A stretch of 64,000 nucleotides of DNA from contig QANZ01027638.1 in the NCBI GenBank assembly GCA_003254925.1, positions 2,304 through 66,303 of the forward strand, in the 5' to 3' direction. The DNA is from Chamaecrista fasciculata. Taxonomy: Eukaryota > Streptophyta > Magnoliopsida > Fabales > Fabaceae. The notes below the pieces were generated by a model that did no database searches, was not told the origin of the DNA, and saw nothing but the letters and a program-made list of their open reading frames with translations. Of the stretch, positions 1-10,226 are shown one piece after another (the stretch's first letter is position 1; the number at the start of each line of letters is the position of its first letter). Position numbers and translations under genes: made by a program.

Positions 1-565
1 TTTTTTTTTTTTTTTTTAAAAAAATTAATATCAAGTTTAACGATTACATTTATAATATAACTTTTAATTTGTTTTCTGTTACAACATATTTTATATTATT
101 TTGGTTTCCCAAGTATCTCCTAGCCTAAGAGGCTAAGCACTAATCCTCCGTATATTTAATAATCAAAGTATATAAAAATTGCACAACTCTAGAATATATC
201 AATTCTCTTATTATCAAGCATTGAATTAAGTACCAGCAGAACACCATTTAAAATCATAACTATACCCCAATGTTTGAAGTTATGGTAGTGACTAGTGCTT
301 ATTAAGCCCTTGATCATATCATATCATATATTCATATATAGTAATCTTGTTGTCAATACAGAGTCTCAGGTCTCTCTATATAAGCAGTGCAGATGCAGAT
401 GCAGATGCAAGACAGAGAGAACCCAGTGTACGTTGAGTTTCAGCTTTAGCCTTTAGTGCTTGTGTTGTGTTGTCTTTTCTTTGTATGTGTGTGTATCCTC
501 CATCAAGTCTTGTTATTTGATCGAGAAATTAAATATATACTGCATATAGGAATAATAAAACAATA
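1..565 (+). promoter_or_regulatory. KCS upstream region with TATA box
   Basis: AT-rich upstream region and presumed 5' leader of the KCS gene starting at 566. A TATA-like element (TATATAAG) lies at 377-384, followed at about 388-410 by a small run of GCAGAT hexamers. This places transcription start near 405-415 and gives a leader of about 150 bases. The window opens with a T homopolymer (1-17). No coding sequence was seen here. The TATA call rests on sequence and spacing only. Confidence 0.45.
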
Positions 566-587
566 ATGGCTTCTTCTTCTCCTCCTC

Positions 588-623
<36 letters not shown>

Positions 624-1552
624 TTTCCCCAGTGAAGATGATGAAACACGTACATTACTTGATTCTGTCCAACAAAATGAACCTGTTTTTGGCCTTATTA
701 ACCTTCCTAGTGGCAGCCCCTGCATGTATCTTGCTGAATAATCTGCCTCCACAGCTTTCATGGTTCCTAGCCTCATCACTAGTGCTCATTGTAATCTTGT
801 TCTGCTACATGATGAGCACACCCACAAAGGTGTTTCTGGTAGACTTCTCTTGCTTCAAAGCAGACATTTCTTGCCTTTGCAGCAAGGAAATGATGATAGA
901 CAGAGCAGTGCGTGTGGGTTTCTTGACAGATGAGAGCATGGCACTGGTGAAGAAGATGATAGACAGGTCTGGTTTGGGACCAATCACGTATGTTCCTGAG
1001 GCTTTGTTGAAGATTCCACCCAATTTGGCTTTAGATGAGGCCAGGAAGGAGACTCAGACTGTTTTCTTTGAAGCCATTGATGAGCTTCTTGAGAGGAATA
1101 AGTGGGTGGATACTAGGGATATTGGTATCCTCATTGTTAACTGTAGCTTGTTTAATCCCACTCCCTCTCTTGCTGACATGGTCGTCAATCGTTATAAGCT
1201 CAGAGGAGACCTTATCTGCTATAATCTCAGTGGCATGGGTTGCAGTGCTGGTGTACTTGCTGTTGATCTTGCCAAACGCCTCCTTCAGGTAATTCATTAT
1301 ATGAATCTCTTACATTCTAATACATACATATCTATATCTCTTTGATTTATAGGGTGAATTCCGTTTTCATCTTTAAGGTTTTTGTTATTATTTGTTACCA
1401 GAACTATTGATATGGATGACAGAAACCAGACTGCATCATGCTTTAAATCAGTGACACAAATAGAAATGTTTTACTTCATACTTCTCAAAATCAAGTTTTG
1501 ACCTATAAGCATTATATACACAATGATATTGACTGTTGAAATTAATGATTAT

Positions 1553-1591
<39 letters not shown>

Positions 1592-2367
1592 TTATGTAAC
1601 AGTCACATCCAAACTCATACGCCTTAGTGCTGAGCACAGAGAATGGGATATCAAGCATGTATTGGGGGAACAACCCCTCCATGCTACTGGTGAACTGCCT
1701 ATTTCGCATGGGTGGCTCCGCCGCCCTCCTTTCCTCTCACTCCTCCGACGTCCACCGCTCCGCCTACCGCCTCCTCCACACCCTCCGCACCCACGTCTCC
1801 GATGACAACAGCTACAGCTGCGTCATGCAGCAAGAGGACGACAACGACAAGATTGGCGTTGCCCTCTCCAAAGACCTCATGAACGTAGCTAGGGACGCCC
1901 TCAAGATCCATATCACAAAGCTAGGTCCACTAGTCTTACCCATCACTGAAAAACTCAAGTTTCTCAATAATTTGATTCAGAGGAAGGTTTTGGGGAGCAA
2001 GGTGGAAGGCTATGTGCCTGATTTTAAAACGGCTTTTCAGCATTTCTGTATTCATACTGGAGGCAGAGCTGTGTTGGATAGGATGCAGAAAAGCTTGAGT
2101 TTGGAAGATTGGTATATGGAGCCTTCAAGAATGTCACTTTATAGGTTTGGGAATACGTCTTCTAGTTCTGTGTGGTATGAATTGGCTTATTGTGAAGCTA
2201 AGGGGAGAGTGAAGAAGGGAGACAGGGTGTGGCAGATGGCGTTTGGGTCTGGTTTTAAGTGTAATAGTGCTGTGTGGGAGGCTTTGAAGACCATTGATCC
2301 TGCCTATAAGAAGAGTCCATGGAAAGATGAGATTCATCACTTTCCTGTTAAACTTGCCACCTTCTAA
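566..2367 (+). CDS. 3-ketoacyl-CoA synthase (very-long-chain fatty acid elongase condensing enzyme)
   Basis: Two exons, 566-1288 and 1603-2367 (GT-AG intron, phase 0), encode 495 residues, the usual KCS length. KCS enzymes condense malonyl-CoA with a long-chain acyl-CoA in the ER membrane, the first step of very-long-chain fatty acid elongation for waxes, suberin and sphingolipids. Two hydrophobic segments (about 38-58 and 65-85) are the usual N-terminal membrane anchors. The family triad is visible: Cys226 in GMGCSAG, His392 in CIHTGG and Asn425 in RFGNTSSSS. The C-terminal KKGDRVW...GSGFKCNSAVW signature is also present. Oddities: a Ser10-Ser19 tract encoded by TCA repeats, and divergence at usually conserved spots (WGNNPSML instead of the common WYxGN(D/N)RSML form). 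The protein is a KCS with high confidence; subfamily and substrate chain length cannot be assigned. Confidence 0.93.
588..623 (+). repeat. coding (TCA)n microsatellite
   Basis: About a dozen consecutive TCA/CAT triplets in the first KCS exon encode the poly-serine tract at residues 10-19. Being triplet-based, length changes would keep the reading frame. Confidence 0.85.
1552..1591 (+). repeat. intronic (ATG)n microsatellite
   Basis: About thirteen ATG/GAT triplets lie in the KCS intron and end roughly 10 bases before the acceptor AG at 1601-1602, in place of a normal polypyrimidine tract. Likely polymorphic in length. Confidence 0.85.
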
Positions 2368-2729
2368 TTCAGATGAGAATTTTGGGTGATTTCTACTTTT
2401 TTAAGAAACCTACAATGTAAATTTCTTGAAAAAGTTTAAATGATCCAAGTTCTTAAAGACAAGGAAGAAATTAAATAATCCTAGCCATGGATGCAGTGTA
2501 GCGATTTTTTTTTATCTAAAGACGGTTATAGATAGTAGTGATTTGAAGTTAGTTTTATGATACTGCTAAGTTGTTTACTATTATCAATGTCATGCCATTT
2601 AGATCATAAGTTTGCCTATGTTTTTAAGGTGAACGCTATGTATTTCTCAGCTTTTATGGATTATCAAATTACTATGTCTATTGTCTACTATATTGTCTCT
2701 ATTCCATGATCTGTGTTTCTTACGGTTCC
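2368..2729. other. KCS 3' flank, no gene seen
   Basis: AT-rich sequence after the KCS stop, presumably including its 3' untranslated region. No supported coding frame or repeat. Confidence 0.5.
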
Positions 2730-3246
2730 TCAATTGTGATTTGGACAAAATTCTGTTGTATAAGGAGTCAAAAATGAATCTACCAACGGAAAAACCACAG
2801 GTAAATAATTGGACCAAACGTCAGCAACAATAGATCCATAATAAATTTTAGACCTTTCAACGGCTATAACAGTTTTAGAGACAACAAAAATTGGAATATT
2901 CTTGAGAACCATTTCAAAAATGTCACGTTCAACAGTTACAAATTTATTAGCATCAAGATATACACGGTTAATCTTCCACAATATTCCAGCTGCAAGGAAA
3001 TCATCATTCAAACGTATTTCTCTAAGCCCAAAAGGAACAAAATTGTTTCAGAAGTGATTGGCTTCTGTCAGATTTACATGTCATGTAAACTTATGAACTG
3101 TTTGATGGAAAATCAACATCCAGTTCTCAAATTACAACATTCTAAAGAAAAATTATAGATATTAAAACAGAATTAGATACCTCGGATGTCACTAGATAGA
3201 TGAGAATGATAAAAATGAATAATTGAAAGCTTTTGAAGTGTGCCAT
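2730..3246 (-). pseudogene. unidentified open frame, probably a decayed gene
   Basis: The open frame 3011-2730 (about 93 codons, ending CPNHN-stop) begins without an ATG. It extends upstream in the same frame through VPFGLREIRL to an in-frame TGA near 3050. Further upstream, an ATG at 3246 starts a 22-residue hydrophobic stretch that looks like a secretory signal peptide (MAHFKSFQLFIF...). It ends in a plausible donor at 3180, and a plausible acceptor lies at 3066-3065. Joining the two parts puts the body out of frame and leaves a stop. The composition reads like real protein, but I do not recognise the family. Most likely a broken secreted-protein gene or relic; an unnoticed alternative splice could also rescue it. 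Confidence 0.3.
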
Positions 3247-3417
3247 GGAAGATCTCAAGATCCTTGATCCAGCATGAAGAACGTACCAATCACACAAAGC
3301 GGCGAGATTTGGATTTGAAATATAGGAAAAAGAGTGAATTCTATTCGGCTAACGACAAATTATTGTACTGTAATGATACCCCATCATACTTCTCTAAAAC
3401 ACAAAAGATAAAATAAA

Positions 3418-5709
3418 TTAGGCAGCCACAGCAGCTTGCTCCATGCGTTTTCTCTTTGGAGTGTTTTTCTTCTCCTTTTGCTTCATCATTCTAGATAAAA
3501 TATCTGCTTGCTTTGTGTTACCCTCCTGGTTAAGGCTTTTGATCAGTTCATCACAACTACTCCAATCAGTTGCACCTCCTTTCTCCAGAATTTTGCATAA
3601 AATGGAGTATGCATTGAGGGTCTTCCCAGCTGCTAAGAGAGCATCCAAAACTTTATCATAGCTTGTGAAGTCCATGAGACAGTCTCTCTCAAGACCAAAA
3701 TCTAATAGCTTTAGAGCAGCAATTGTCTTTCCTTTCTCACAAAGAATAGATAAAAGGCTATCAAAATCTGGTGCGATCCCATTAAGCATGAGCAAATCTA
3801 TTCGACCCAGAGCTTCCTCAACATGACCTCTCATCAGAAGGGCCTCCAAGATCTTAGCAACCAAATCTAAGTTCTCCTTCAACCCTTTCTCTATCATAAC
3901 TTTCATTACTCTGCTTGCAGTTTGCACCCTGCCATCATCAAACAAACTCTCCATGACTGAACGATAGAGGGATGCGTCTGGAAGATGCCCACTTTCAAGC
4001 ATGCCGTCCAAAGCTGTTTTTGCATCAGCTGGTTCGCCTTTCCTCAAGCAACTCTCAACAAGAGAACGGTAAGAATCTGCTTCTCTAGGAACCCCTCTCC
4101 TACCCATGATCGTAAGAATTTCAAAAGCTGAATCGGGATTGCCTTCTTTTGCGTGTCCACGGATCAAATCATTAAAGGCAACTGAATCCTGAACACCTGT
4201 TTTCAGCAACTGTCTAAAAAAGTTCTCTGCTTTAGCAGTCTGCCCATTATCGCATAGATACTTAATCATTGGGTTATATGCAGTTGGTTCCATTGCTAAA
4301 GAACTCTGAGGCCTCAAGATGATGTCCTTCTCAACTAACTTATCTAACAATTTCACTGCCCTGTCATATGCATTGGCCTTGCAGAAATTCTCAATTAAGA
4401 TGCCATAATGACCAGCCTCGGTAGGAATGCTCAAACGAATCATTGCTTTCAGCACATCAGCAGCCGCATCCAAGTCACCAGACTTACACTGGCATATTAA
4501 CAATTTCTGGAAGACGGAATTATCCTTAGGAGCAATATATCTCTCCACCATCTCTCTCAAAGCATTTCCAGCTTGAAAAAATTTTTCAGCTTCACAAAGC
4601 CCAGGGAGCAAGGTAGTGAATGTGACAGCATTTGGCTTGATACCAGATGACTTCATCTCTTCAAAGATCCGTAGAGCATTGTCAATTTGCCCTGTTGCAA
4701 CATAACCCTTTAACATAGTAGTGTAACTTATCACGTTAGGCACTAGGTTCCGTCCCTTCATCTCAGTAAATAATTGCTCTGCCTCCTCTACCTTCTTAAA
4801 CCGATAATACCCATTGATCATAGTGTTATAAGTTACAACATCTGGTGAAATGTCTCTACTTTTCATTTCTTCGTAGAATCGAACAGCAGTCTCCAACTTC
4901 AAAGACAGGAACATACCCCAAAGCATAATATTATAAGTATGACGAGTGGGCTCTATACCCTCCCTCAACATGGCATTGAAATACCTTTTCGCCATCATAT
5001 ACCGTCCCCGCCTTAGAATCACCTTATACAAGGCATCATAAGACTTAATGGTTCTTTCTACACCCAACTCTTTCATTTTCTGGAACATTTTAACGGCCTC
5101 CTGAACTATCCCAGCTTTCCCATAACTATCAATCAACACAACAAATAAATCCTCGTCCCATTGAATACCATCGTTGGGCATATCTAACAGTATGCACCGA
5201 GCATGGTTGAGCTTTGAAGAACGACCCAGAATCTGAATCATTTTCAAAGTGGTATCTCGGTCATGGTTGAACAATCCAGAACGTCCCACCCACCTGTAAA
5301 ACTGGAGCGCATGCTCCGTTTTCTTAGCCCCGTGCAACACATTCCAAACTAGGGAGTGATCGAATTCGGGAACTAAGTTCCGAATCGAGTTCTGCAACCG
5401 GGTAGTCCAAGCCCGGTTCGCCATCATTCTACAAATAATATCCTCTAATTTTTCTGGGTTTTGATGCTTACCTCTTGGGGATCTCTGATTCGCATTCCGC
5501 TCTCGATTTGGAGCCTTGTTGGTTTGGGGTTCAGGATCCGGGACCGGGACTGTGTCTTGAATTTGATCGACATTGGAGGATGAATCCTCGGAGGAAGTGA
5601 AGAAACGAAATTGATCGAGGGTGGGAGAGTTTGAAAATCTGGGAATCAGGGGTTGAATAGTGAGTGTGGGTTTCAATCGCAGAAGCTTATAGTTAGAAAC
5701 GAAAGCCAT
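3418..5709 (-). CDS. P-class pentatricopeptide repeat protein (At2g37230-like)
   Basis: Intronless gene of 763 residues, typical of plant PPR genes. The ATG at 5709 (MAFVSNYK) is chosen; the frame runs 14 codons further up but without an ATG. PPR proteins bind organelle RNA and act in its splicing, editing or stability. The N-terminus (arginine/serine-rich, acid-poor, with RFFTSS) looks like a mitochondrial or plastid presequence. From about residue 150 onward there are tandem 35-residue repeats with classic P-type cores such as PDVVTYNTMINGYYR, PNVISYTTMLKGY and PNAVTFTTLLPGL; the later repeats are more degenerate. There is no E, DYW or SMR extension. The C-terminus is unusually basic (KQKEKKNTPKRKR). 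The overall sequence recalls Arabidopsis At2g37230 from memory; the RNA target is unknown. Confidence 0.93.
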   Translation of the reverse strand: MAFVSNYKLLRLKPTLTIQPLIPRFSNSPTLDQFRFFTSSEDSSSNVDQIQDTVPVPDPEPQTNKAPNRERNANQRSPRGKHQNPEKLEDIICRMMANRAWTTRLQNSIRNLVPEFDHSLVWNVLHGAKKTEHALQFYRWVGRSGLFNHDRDTTLKMIQILGRSSKLNHARCILLDMPNDGIQWDEDLFVVLIDSYGKAGIVQEAVKMFQKMKELGVERTIKSYDALYKVILRRGRYMMAKRYFNAMLREGIEPTRHTYNIMLWGMFLSLKLETAVRFYEEMKSRDISPDVVTYNTMINGYYRFKKVEEAEQLFTEMKGRNLVPNVISYTTMLKGYVATGQIDNALRIFEEMKSSGIKPNAVTFTTLLPGLCEAEKFFQAGNALREMVERYIAPKDNSVFQKLLICQCKSGDLDAAADVLKAMIRLSIPTEAGHYGILIENFCKANAYDRAVKLLDKLVEKDIILRPQSSLAMEPTAYNPMIKYLCDNGQTAKAENFFRQLLKTGVQDSVAFNDLIRGHAKEGNPDSAFEILTIMGRRGVPREADSYRSLVESCLRKGEPADAKTALDGMLESGHLPDASLYRSVMESLFDDGRVQTASRVMKVMIEKGLKENLDLVAKILEALLMRGHVEEALGRIDLLMLNGIAPDFDSLLSILCEKGKTIAALKLLDFGLERDCLMDFTSYDKVLDALLAAGKTLNAYSILCKILEKGGATDWSSCDELIKSLNQEGNTKQADILSRMMKQKEKKNTPKRKRMEQAAVAA

Positions 5710-5771
5710 AGAAAGTGTAGGGGACAGGGTAGTGAGGTCAGAAGCAGCCAAGGAGCTAGTGAGTGAAATTG

Positions 5772-5806
5772 TTAGGGTTTAAGGGATACGCATTATGGTA
5801 TGGGCT
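5772..5806 (-). promoter_or_regulatory. telo-box and site II element upstream of the PPR gene
   Basis: A telo-box (AAACCCTAA on the minus strand, 5780-5772) lies about 63 bases above the PPR start codon, and a TGGGCT site II motif lies at 5801-5806. This pair is known upstream of plant genes for ribosomal and organelle proteins. Motif recognition only. Confidence 0.4.
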
Positions 5807-6227
5807 TTTCGCCGTTAGTTATGTTCTGATTACTTATCATTTAATATTTTGGTTCTGGTCTCCCTCAAAATCACCAAAGCCTAAAGTCCAAAACTACGAA
5901 ATGCTTAACTGGGTCTGGGATTAATATTTAACCGACTTTCTTAGAAAAGTACATTCATATTATTTTGTCTTTTTAATTAGATAACATGTTTTTTAGGGCT
6001 TTGAAACTTTGTGATATCAATATGTCTTATTTTGATCCTATTTCTCTAGTTAATGGAATTTTCAATAAGGTTAGGAAACCATAAACATGTCACGAAAAAA
6101 AATAAACATGTCACGAAAAGGAGTAATTCAAGAAGAAAAACATTTAGAAAAATGAAACTTCAGAATTTCTTTACATGATTGAAAATCATCAACTCAAGAA
6201 AATGTTTTCTCATGAGTTTGTTATTAC

Positions 6228-6510
6228 TACTTCCTCTCGTTCTTCTAAATATATATGATGTTTTAGAGAATTTTTTTTATTTCAAAATATTTGATGTTTT
6301 ATAAATTCAAGAGAACATTAATTATTCTTTTATCCTTTTATTCCTATTAAATATAGTAGAGTCATAAATGAATAAACATTTTCCAAGTAATTTAACAGAG
6401 ATAGTTTAGTCTTTTTATCTCATTTTTCTTTTCATTTTAGGTGAGCTAATTATTTCCTTAATCTGTGTGCACTTACCTTAAACATCAAATATATAGAATC
6501 GGAGGGAGTA
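6228..6510. mobile_element. Stowaway-type MITE
   Basis: A non-coding AT-rich element of about 280 bp with matching inverted ends. The left end reads CTTCCTCTCGTTCTTCTAAA and the right end, reversed, reads CTCCCTCCGATTCTATATAT; both continue into TTGATGTT or ATGATGTT. A TA dinucleotide sits at each edge (6228-6229 and 6509-6510), the usual Tc1/Mariner target duplication. The CTCCCTCCG-like terminus is the classic Stowaway signature. It has no coding capacity. Confidence 0.75.
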
Positions 6511-6889
6511 TTACATATGCATTATGGGTATTATTTATTTGTTTTCATGGTGTAGATGAAAATTGTAAGATCACAAGGGTTACAAAATTCTCCTATCAAA
6601 TTTTTAACATAGCTGTAACTTTAAAGCTTAAATTTAAAACATTTAAATTCTTCTGAAGTCACTTAATTATATTTGGTGGGCATCTCTTTTTAGAGAGATC
6701 TCTTAACATTTAAGAGTAAGTTGAGTATTTATTTTAGGTAAAATTATTTGTGATTTAAGTTTGTGCAATAATATTTTGAGTTGGGCCCTGTCTGCCTTTC
6801 CGACATGGTTCTGGCCCGATAATTTTAAGAGAAGTGTCTTGCCTTACTACTATTTTCGTTATAAAAAAAAAGTGCTGGGTAAAAATCCC

Positions 6890-7308
6890 TAAGGATATGT
6901 TTGGATGGGGTGTCAAGGGGGGAATGGAGAGGAGAGGAAGGGACAAAAAGTAAATAAATTATGTTTGGAAGTTTTTTTAGGGGAGAGTGGAGTGGATAAG
7001 GAGGGACACTTGGCACCCCACAATTCAATTTTTGCTGGCACCCCAAAAGAAAGGAATGGACAGTTTTATAAATTTTTAATGACAATTATATCCTTATACT
7101 AACAAAAAATAACATGTGTCAACTCCATTCCATTACTAATAACATCCAAACAAGATTAATAAGTGTCTATTCTTTTCCTCATTAAAAACTCTCAAACAAC
7201 ATATCTACTCAGTCCAATAATATCCTCTCATCTCCACTCTATTAGTGTCCATTAATGTTCTTCCTTCTCCATCTCACTAAAACTCCCAAACTCCCAAACA
7301 TAGCCTAA
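6890..7308. mobile_element. MITE-like element with TATGTTTGG inverted ends
   Basis: The left end TAAGGATATGTTTGG matches the reversed right end TTAGGCTATGTTTGG. The interior is non-coding and shows partial complementarity between halves (purine-rich left, pyrimidine-rich right). No convincing target duplication was seen, so the superfamily (perhaps hAT-like) is uncertain. It ends about 165 bases before the SMAP1 start codon, so it lies in that gene's promoter. Confidence 0.55.
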
Positions 7309-7471
7309 TGCGCTAATGTATTTTAGCATTTTATTAATTATTTCATCACACAACCGCCATACTGAAACGACAGCGTTTTAGCAGGTGCTGCAGTGTTAAA
7401 AGAGTGTAGAGCGAAATCCCTTTTGGAAGGCAGAGTTTTTTGGGTGTAGAGAAAGAAGAGAAGAGAGAGTG

Positions 7472-7660
7472 ATGAGGCCGATGCCAATGGACATGTTCGG
7501 AGAGATGGAAGAGCAAGGCTCCGCTATGGCCATGGACGTCGACGACGTTGACCCCCTCGAGATTTTGGGCGAAGGTGGTATTCCCGCCGATAACAAGCTC
7601 GCCGACGCCGACTTCTTCAACAGCTTCGAGGATGATTTCGACGATTCTGATATCAATTGA
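7472..7660 (+). CDS. SMAP1: SMALL ACIDIC PROTEIN 1 (SMAP1)
   Basis: Single-exon frame of 62 residues. The chosen ATG gives MRPMPMDMFGEMEE; a GTG directly before it is not needed. The core MAMDVDD...EILGEGG...DNKLADADFFN and the acidic tail FEDDFDDSDIN match the plant SMAP1 family nearly along its full length; the Arabidopsis member (At4g13520) is also 62 residues. In Arabidopsis SMAP1 mediates root responses to the synthetic auxin 2,4-D and has been linked to the COP9 signalosome. The protein is strongly acidic with no membrane segment or signal peptide. Its neighbour across a retrotransposon is the C2-lipase, as in the Arabidopsis order. Confidence 0.93.
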   Translation: MRPMPMDMFGEMEEQGSAMAMDVDDVDPLEILGEGGIPADNKLADADFFNSFEDDFDDSDIN

Positions 7661-8212
7661 TCCTGTTAGGGCTCAACTGTTTTTCCTGTTGATGATGGAG
7701 AATCAAAAAAACAATCTGTTTCTGGGATTTCTGTATTACTGTATGAATGTGGATTGATATGAAGGTTATCTTATGCTAAATCACTTTTCTGGGTTTATAT
7801 GATTTCCTTTTTATGATCGATGATACAGTTTTGCCCCCTTTAAATTCTGATTGATTACGATCCCCGTGACTGGAACCCTGATATTTGCATCTCCTGTTGT
7901 GAATTTGTGTGAAATTTTCTCCTTGTCTAGTGGTTTTATTTTTGTTGTGTTTCAGAATGTGACTATTTTCTTGTCCTACCACAATTGGATTCAGGGTTTC
8001 TCCACTTTTTCTAACTCTTAAGTCTGTCTGAAGGTCTGCTTTGTCCTTTCCTAAGACAAACGAAAAATTATTCTAGCAGGAATTTGCTGATGGATTGGTT
8101 TAAAGGGAGGTCTTGCCAGGCTTTCTGTGTGTGAGTGTGTTATTAACTTGCAAATTGCTGTTTCTGAAATGGCATTGGGATTGTTTAGTTTTGTTTCAAG
8201 TTTCAACCATTA
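7661..8212 (+). other. SMAP1 3' flank, no gene seen
   Basis: T-rich sequence after SMAP1, probably its 3' untranslated region and downstream DNA. No supported coding frame. It is cut by the copia insertion and resumes at 12543. Confidence 0.4.
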
Positions 8213-8217
8213 TAGCT

Positions 8218-8340
8218 TGTGCAAAACATTAAGTGTAAATGAAATGAGCTGTACAAGTACTTACAGACAAGTACCTAAAATGTAACAGAAAAATAACAGA
8301 AACAATAGCTAACTAACTCAGTAATTTTATATCCTTTACA
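8218..8340 (-). repeat. copia 3' LTR (123 bp)
   Basis: Downstream LTR relative to element transcription. Its outer 21 and inner 31 bases match the other LTR closely, but it carries about 60 extra bases in the middle. Very short for a copia LTR. Confidence 0.9.
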
Positions 8341-10136
8341 TCCCCCTCAAGTTGGACATGTTTGAAGAAACACCCAACTTGCCCAAAATAAAGGTAAATT
8401 GAGGCTCTGAAAGGGATTTGGTGAAAACATCCACCAATTGTAGCTGAGAAGACACAAAGGGCCTTATAAAATCTAACTTGTACTGCTGTCGAACCACATG
8501 ACAGTCAATGTTGATGTGTTTGGTTCTTTCATGAAAAATCGGATTAGATGTAATGTGTAAGGCAGCTTTGTTGTCATAGTTGAATGGTATAGGAGTAGGA
8601 AATGTAATACCCATATTAGATAGCAAGTAGGATAACTCCATCAGTTCGCATACACATGAAGCCATGCTTCTGTACTCGGCTTCACAAAGAGGGCATAGAC
8701 ACAGTAGTCTGCTTCTTTGATTTCCATGAAATCAAAGAACTTTCAAGTAAGATGCAATTGCTTCTTTGATTTCCATGAGATCGAAGAACTTTCAAGTAAG
8801 ATGCAATAGCCTGTGGTAGACTTTCTAGTAGTAGGGCATGAAGCCCAATCTAAAGCACTAAAAGATGTCAATGAAAAATCTGAATCTGTTCTGTGAAACA
8901 AGCCCATAGTTAGAGTACTTTTTAGATATCTAACCACTTGTAAAGCTGCACTCCAATGATCTTCGGTTGGTTCTGCTACATGTTGACTCAATCTTTGAAC
9001 CGAATAAGTAATGTCTGGTCTAGTCATGTTCAAGTATCGAAATCTACCCACCAATCTTCTGTAAGCTTCAGGTTCATTAAAAACAGGAGAATTTTATGAA
9101 AATTTGTGTCCTCGGGGCATAATTATTGCTACTGATTTTGCATTTTGCAAACCAGTAGAACTAACAATATCAGTTATGTATTTCCTTTGGGAAATGAAAG
9201 TGCCTGCAACAGATCTTGCAATTTCAATCTCTAGAAAATATCTTGCATATCCCAAATCCTTAATAGTGAACGTTGAGTGAAGAAACACCTTCACTTTAAG
9301 AATTTGATATTCATCATTACCTGTTATCAAGACATCATCAACATATACTAATAGGACAAGAAAAACAACACCCAATTTCAAAGTAAATAAGTAGTGGTCA
9401 TGTTCAGACTGCTTAAAACCAAAAGAAATCAACTTTGAAGTAAATTTTGAATTCCATTCTTTTGAAGCTTGCTTCAAACCATAAACAGACTTCTTCAACT
9501 TACAAACTTGCCTCGGTTGAGCCATAGTATATCCTTGTGGTGGCTTCAAGTAGACCTCCTCATGAAGATAACCATGCAGAAATGCATTGTTTATATCCAA
9601 CTGGTGTAATGCCCAACCCTTCATAGTTCTCAAAGCCAAAATTGTCCTCACAGTTACTTGCTTCGCTACAGGTGAATAACTATCGAAATAATCCACTCCT
9701 TCTACTTGATTATACCCCTTTGCAACCAGCCTTGCCCATCTGGATTCAATTTTATCTTGTAAACCCATTTTGAGCCGATGGATTGGTTTCTAGCTGGTAA
9801 TTCTGTAATCTCCCATGTGTTATTCTTCTCTAAGGGCATCAATTCTTTCTCCATAGCCTCACACCACTTTGTATACTAAGCTGCTTCTTTCTCGGAATGG
9901 GGTTCCTTGAGTTGAGTAATATTGTTCATGAAAGCAGTATATGTAGGAGTAAACTGAACATCTTCCAAATTAAACGAATTTTTAGAATCTGTCACATTAT
10001 TGCATATATAGTCACTCAACCAAGATGGGGGTCTTATGGTTCGTTGGGAAGTTCTGGTAGGAGTATTTGAAATAGGTTGTATAGGCAGCTGTATAAAAGG
10101 ATTTAATGAAACATGTGAATCTGCAGAATCAATCAC
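8336..10136 (-). pseudogene. copia reverse transcriptase and RNase H region, interrupted
   Basis: 9768-9094 encodes the reverse transcriptase core, with HQLDINNAFLHG, YGLKQASKEW and the catalytic YVDD box (LVYVDDVLITGND). 9054-8743 continues with MTRPDITYSV and RNase H sequence (STTGYC), and 8665-8336 holds the RNase H C-terminus (DNKAALHI, HERTKHI). 10136-9876 is the spacer upstream of the polymerase. The open blocks are broken by shifts and by a 49-bp tandem duplication. Confidence 0.88.
8711..8808. repeat. 49-bp tandem duplication in the copia RNase H region
   Basis: Two adjacent 49-base copies (8711-8759 and 8760-8808), both starting GCTTCTTTGATTTCCATGA and ending AAGATGCAAT, with three or four differences. 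Since 49 is not a multiple of three, the duplication shifts the RNase H frame. Confidence 0.85.
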
Positions 10137-10226
10137 TGATTCACTATGAGAAGAAAAAATATTTGGTGAAGAAGAATTAGAAGGTGGAAAATTTGATTGG
10201 GTTTGGGAATTGGTTTGGTCATTTAT

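Noticed and set aside
513-779. Minus-strand frame with poly-Met and poly-Glu opposite the KCS start
   Set aside because: It is the antisense reading of the TCA repeat and flanking exon; the plus strand has a clear enzyme.
5710-5751. PPR start at 5751
   Set aside because: The codon is TTG; ATG at 5709 is the first true start and precedes a presequence-like stretch.
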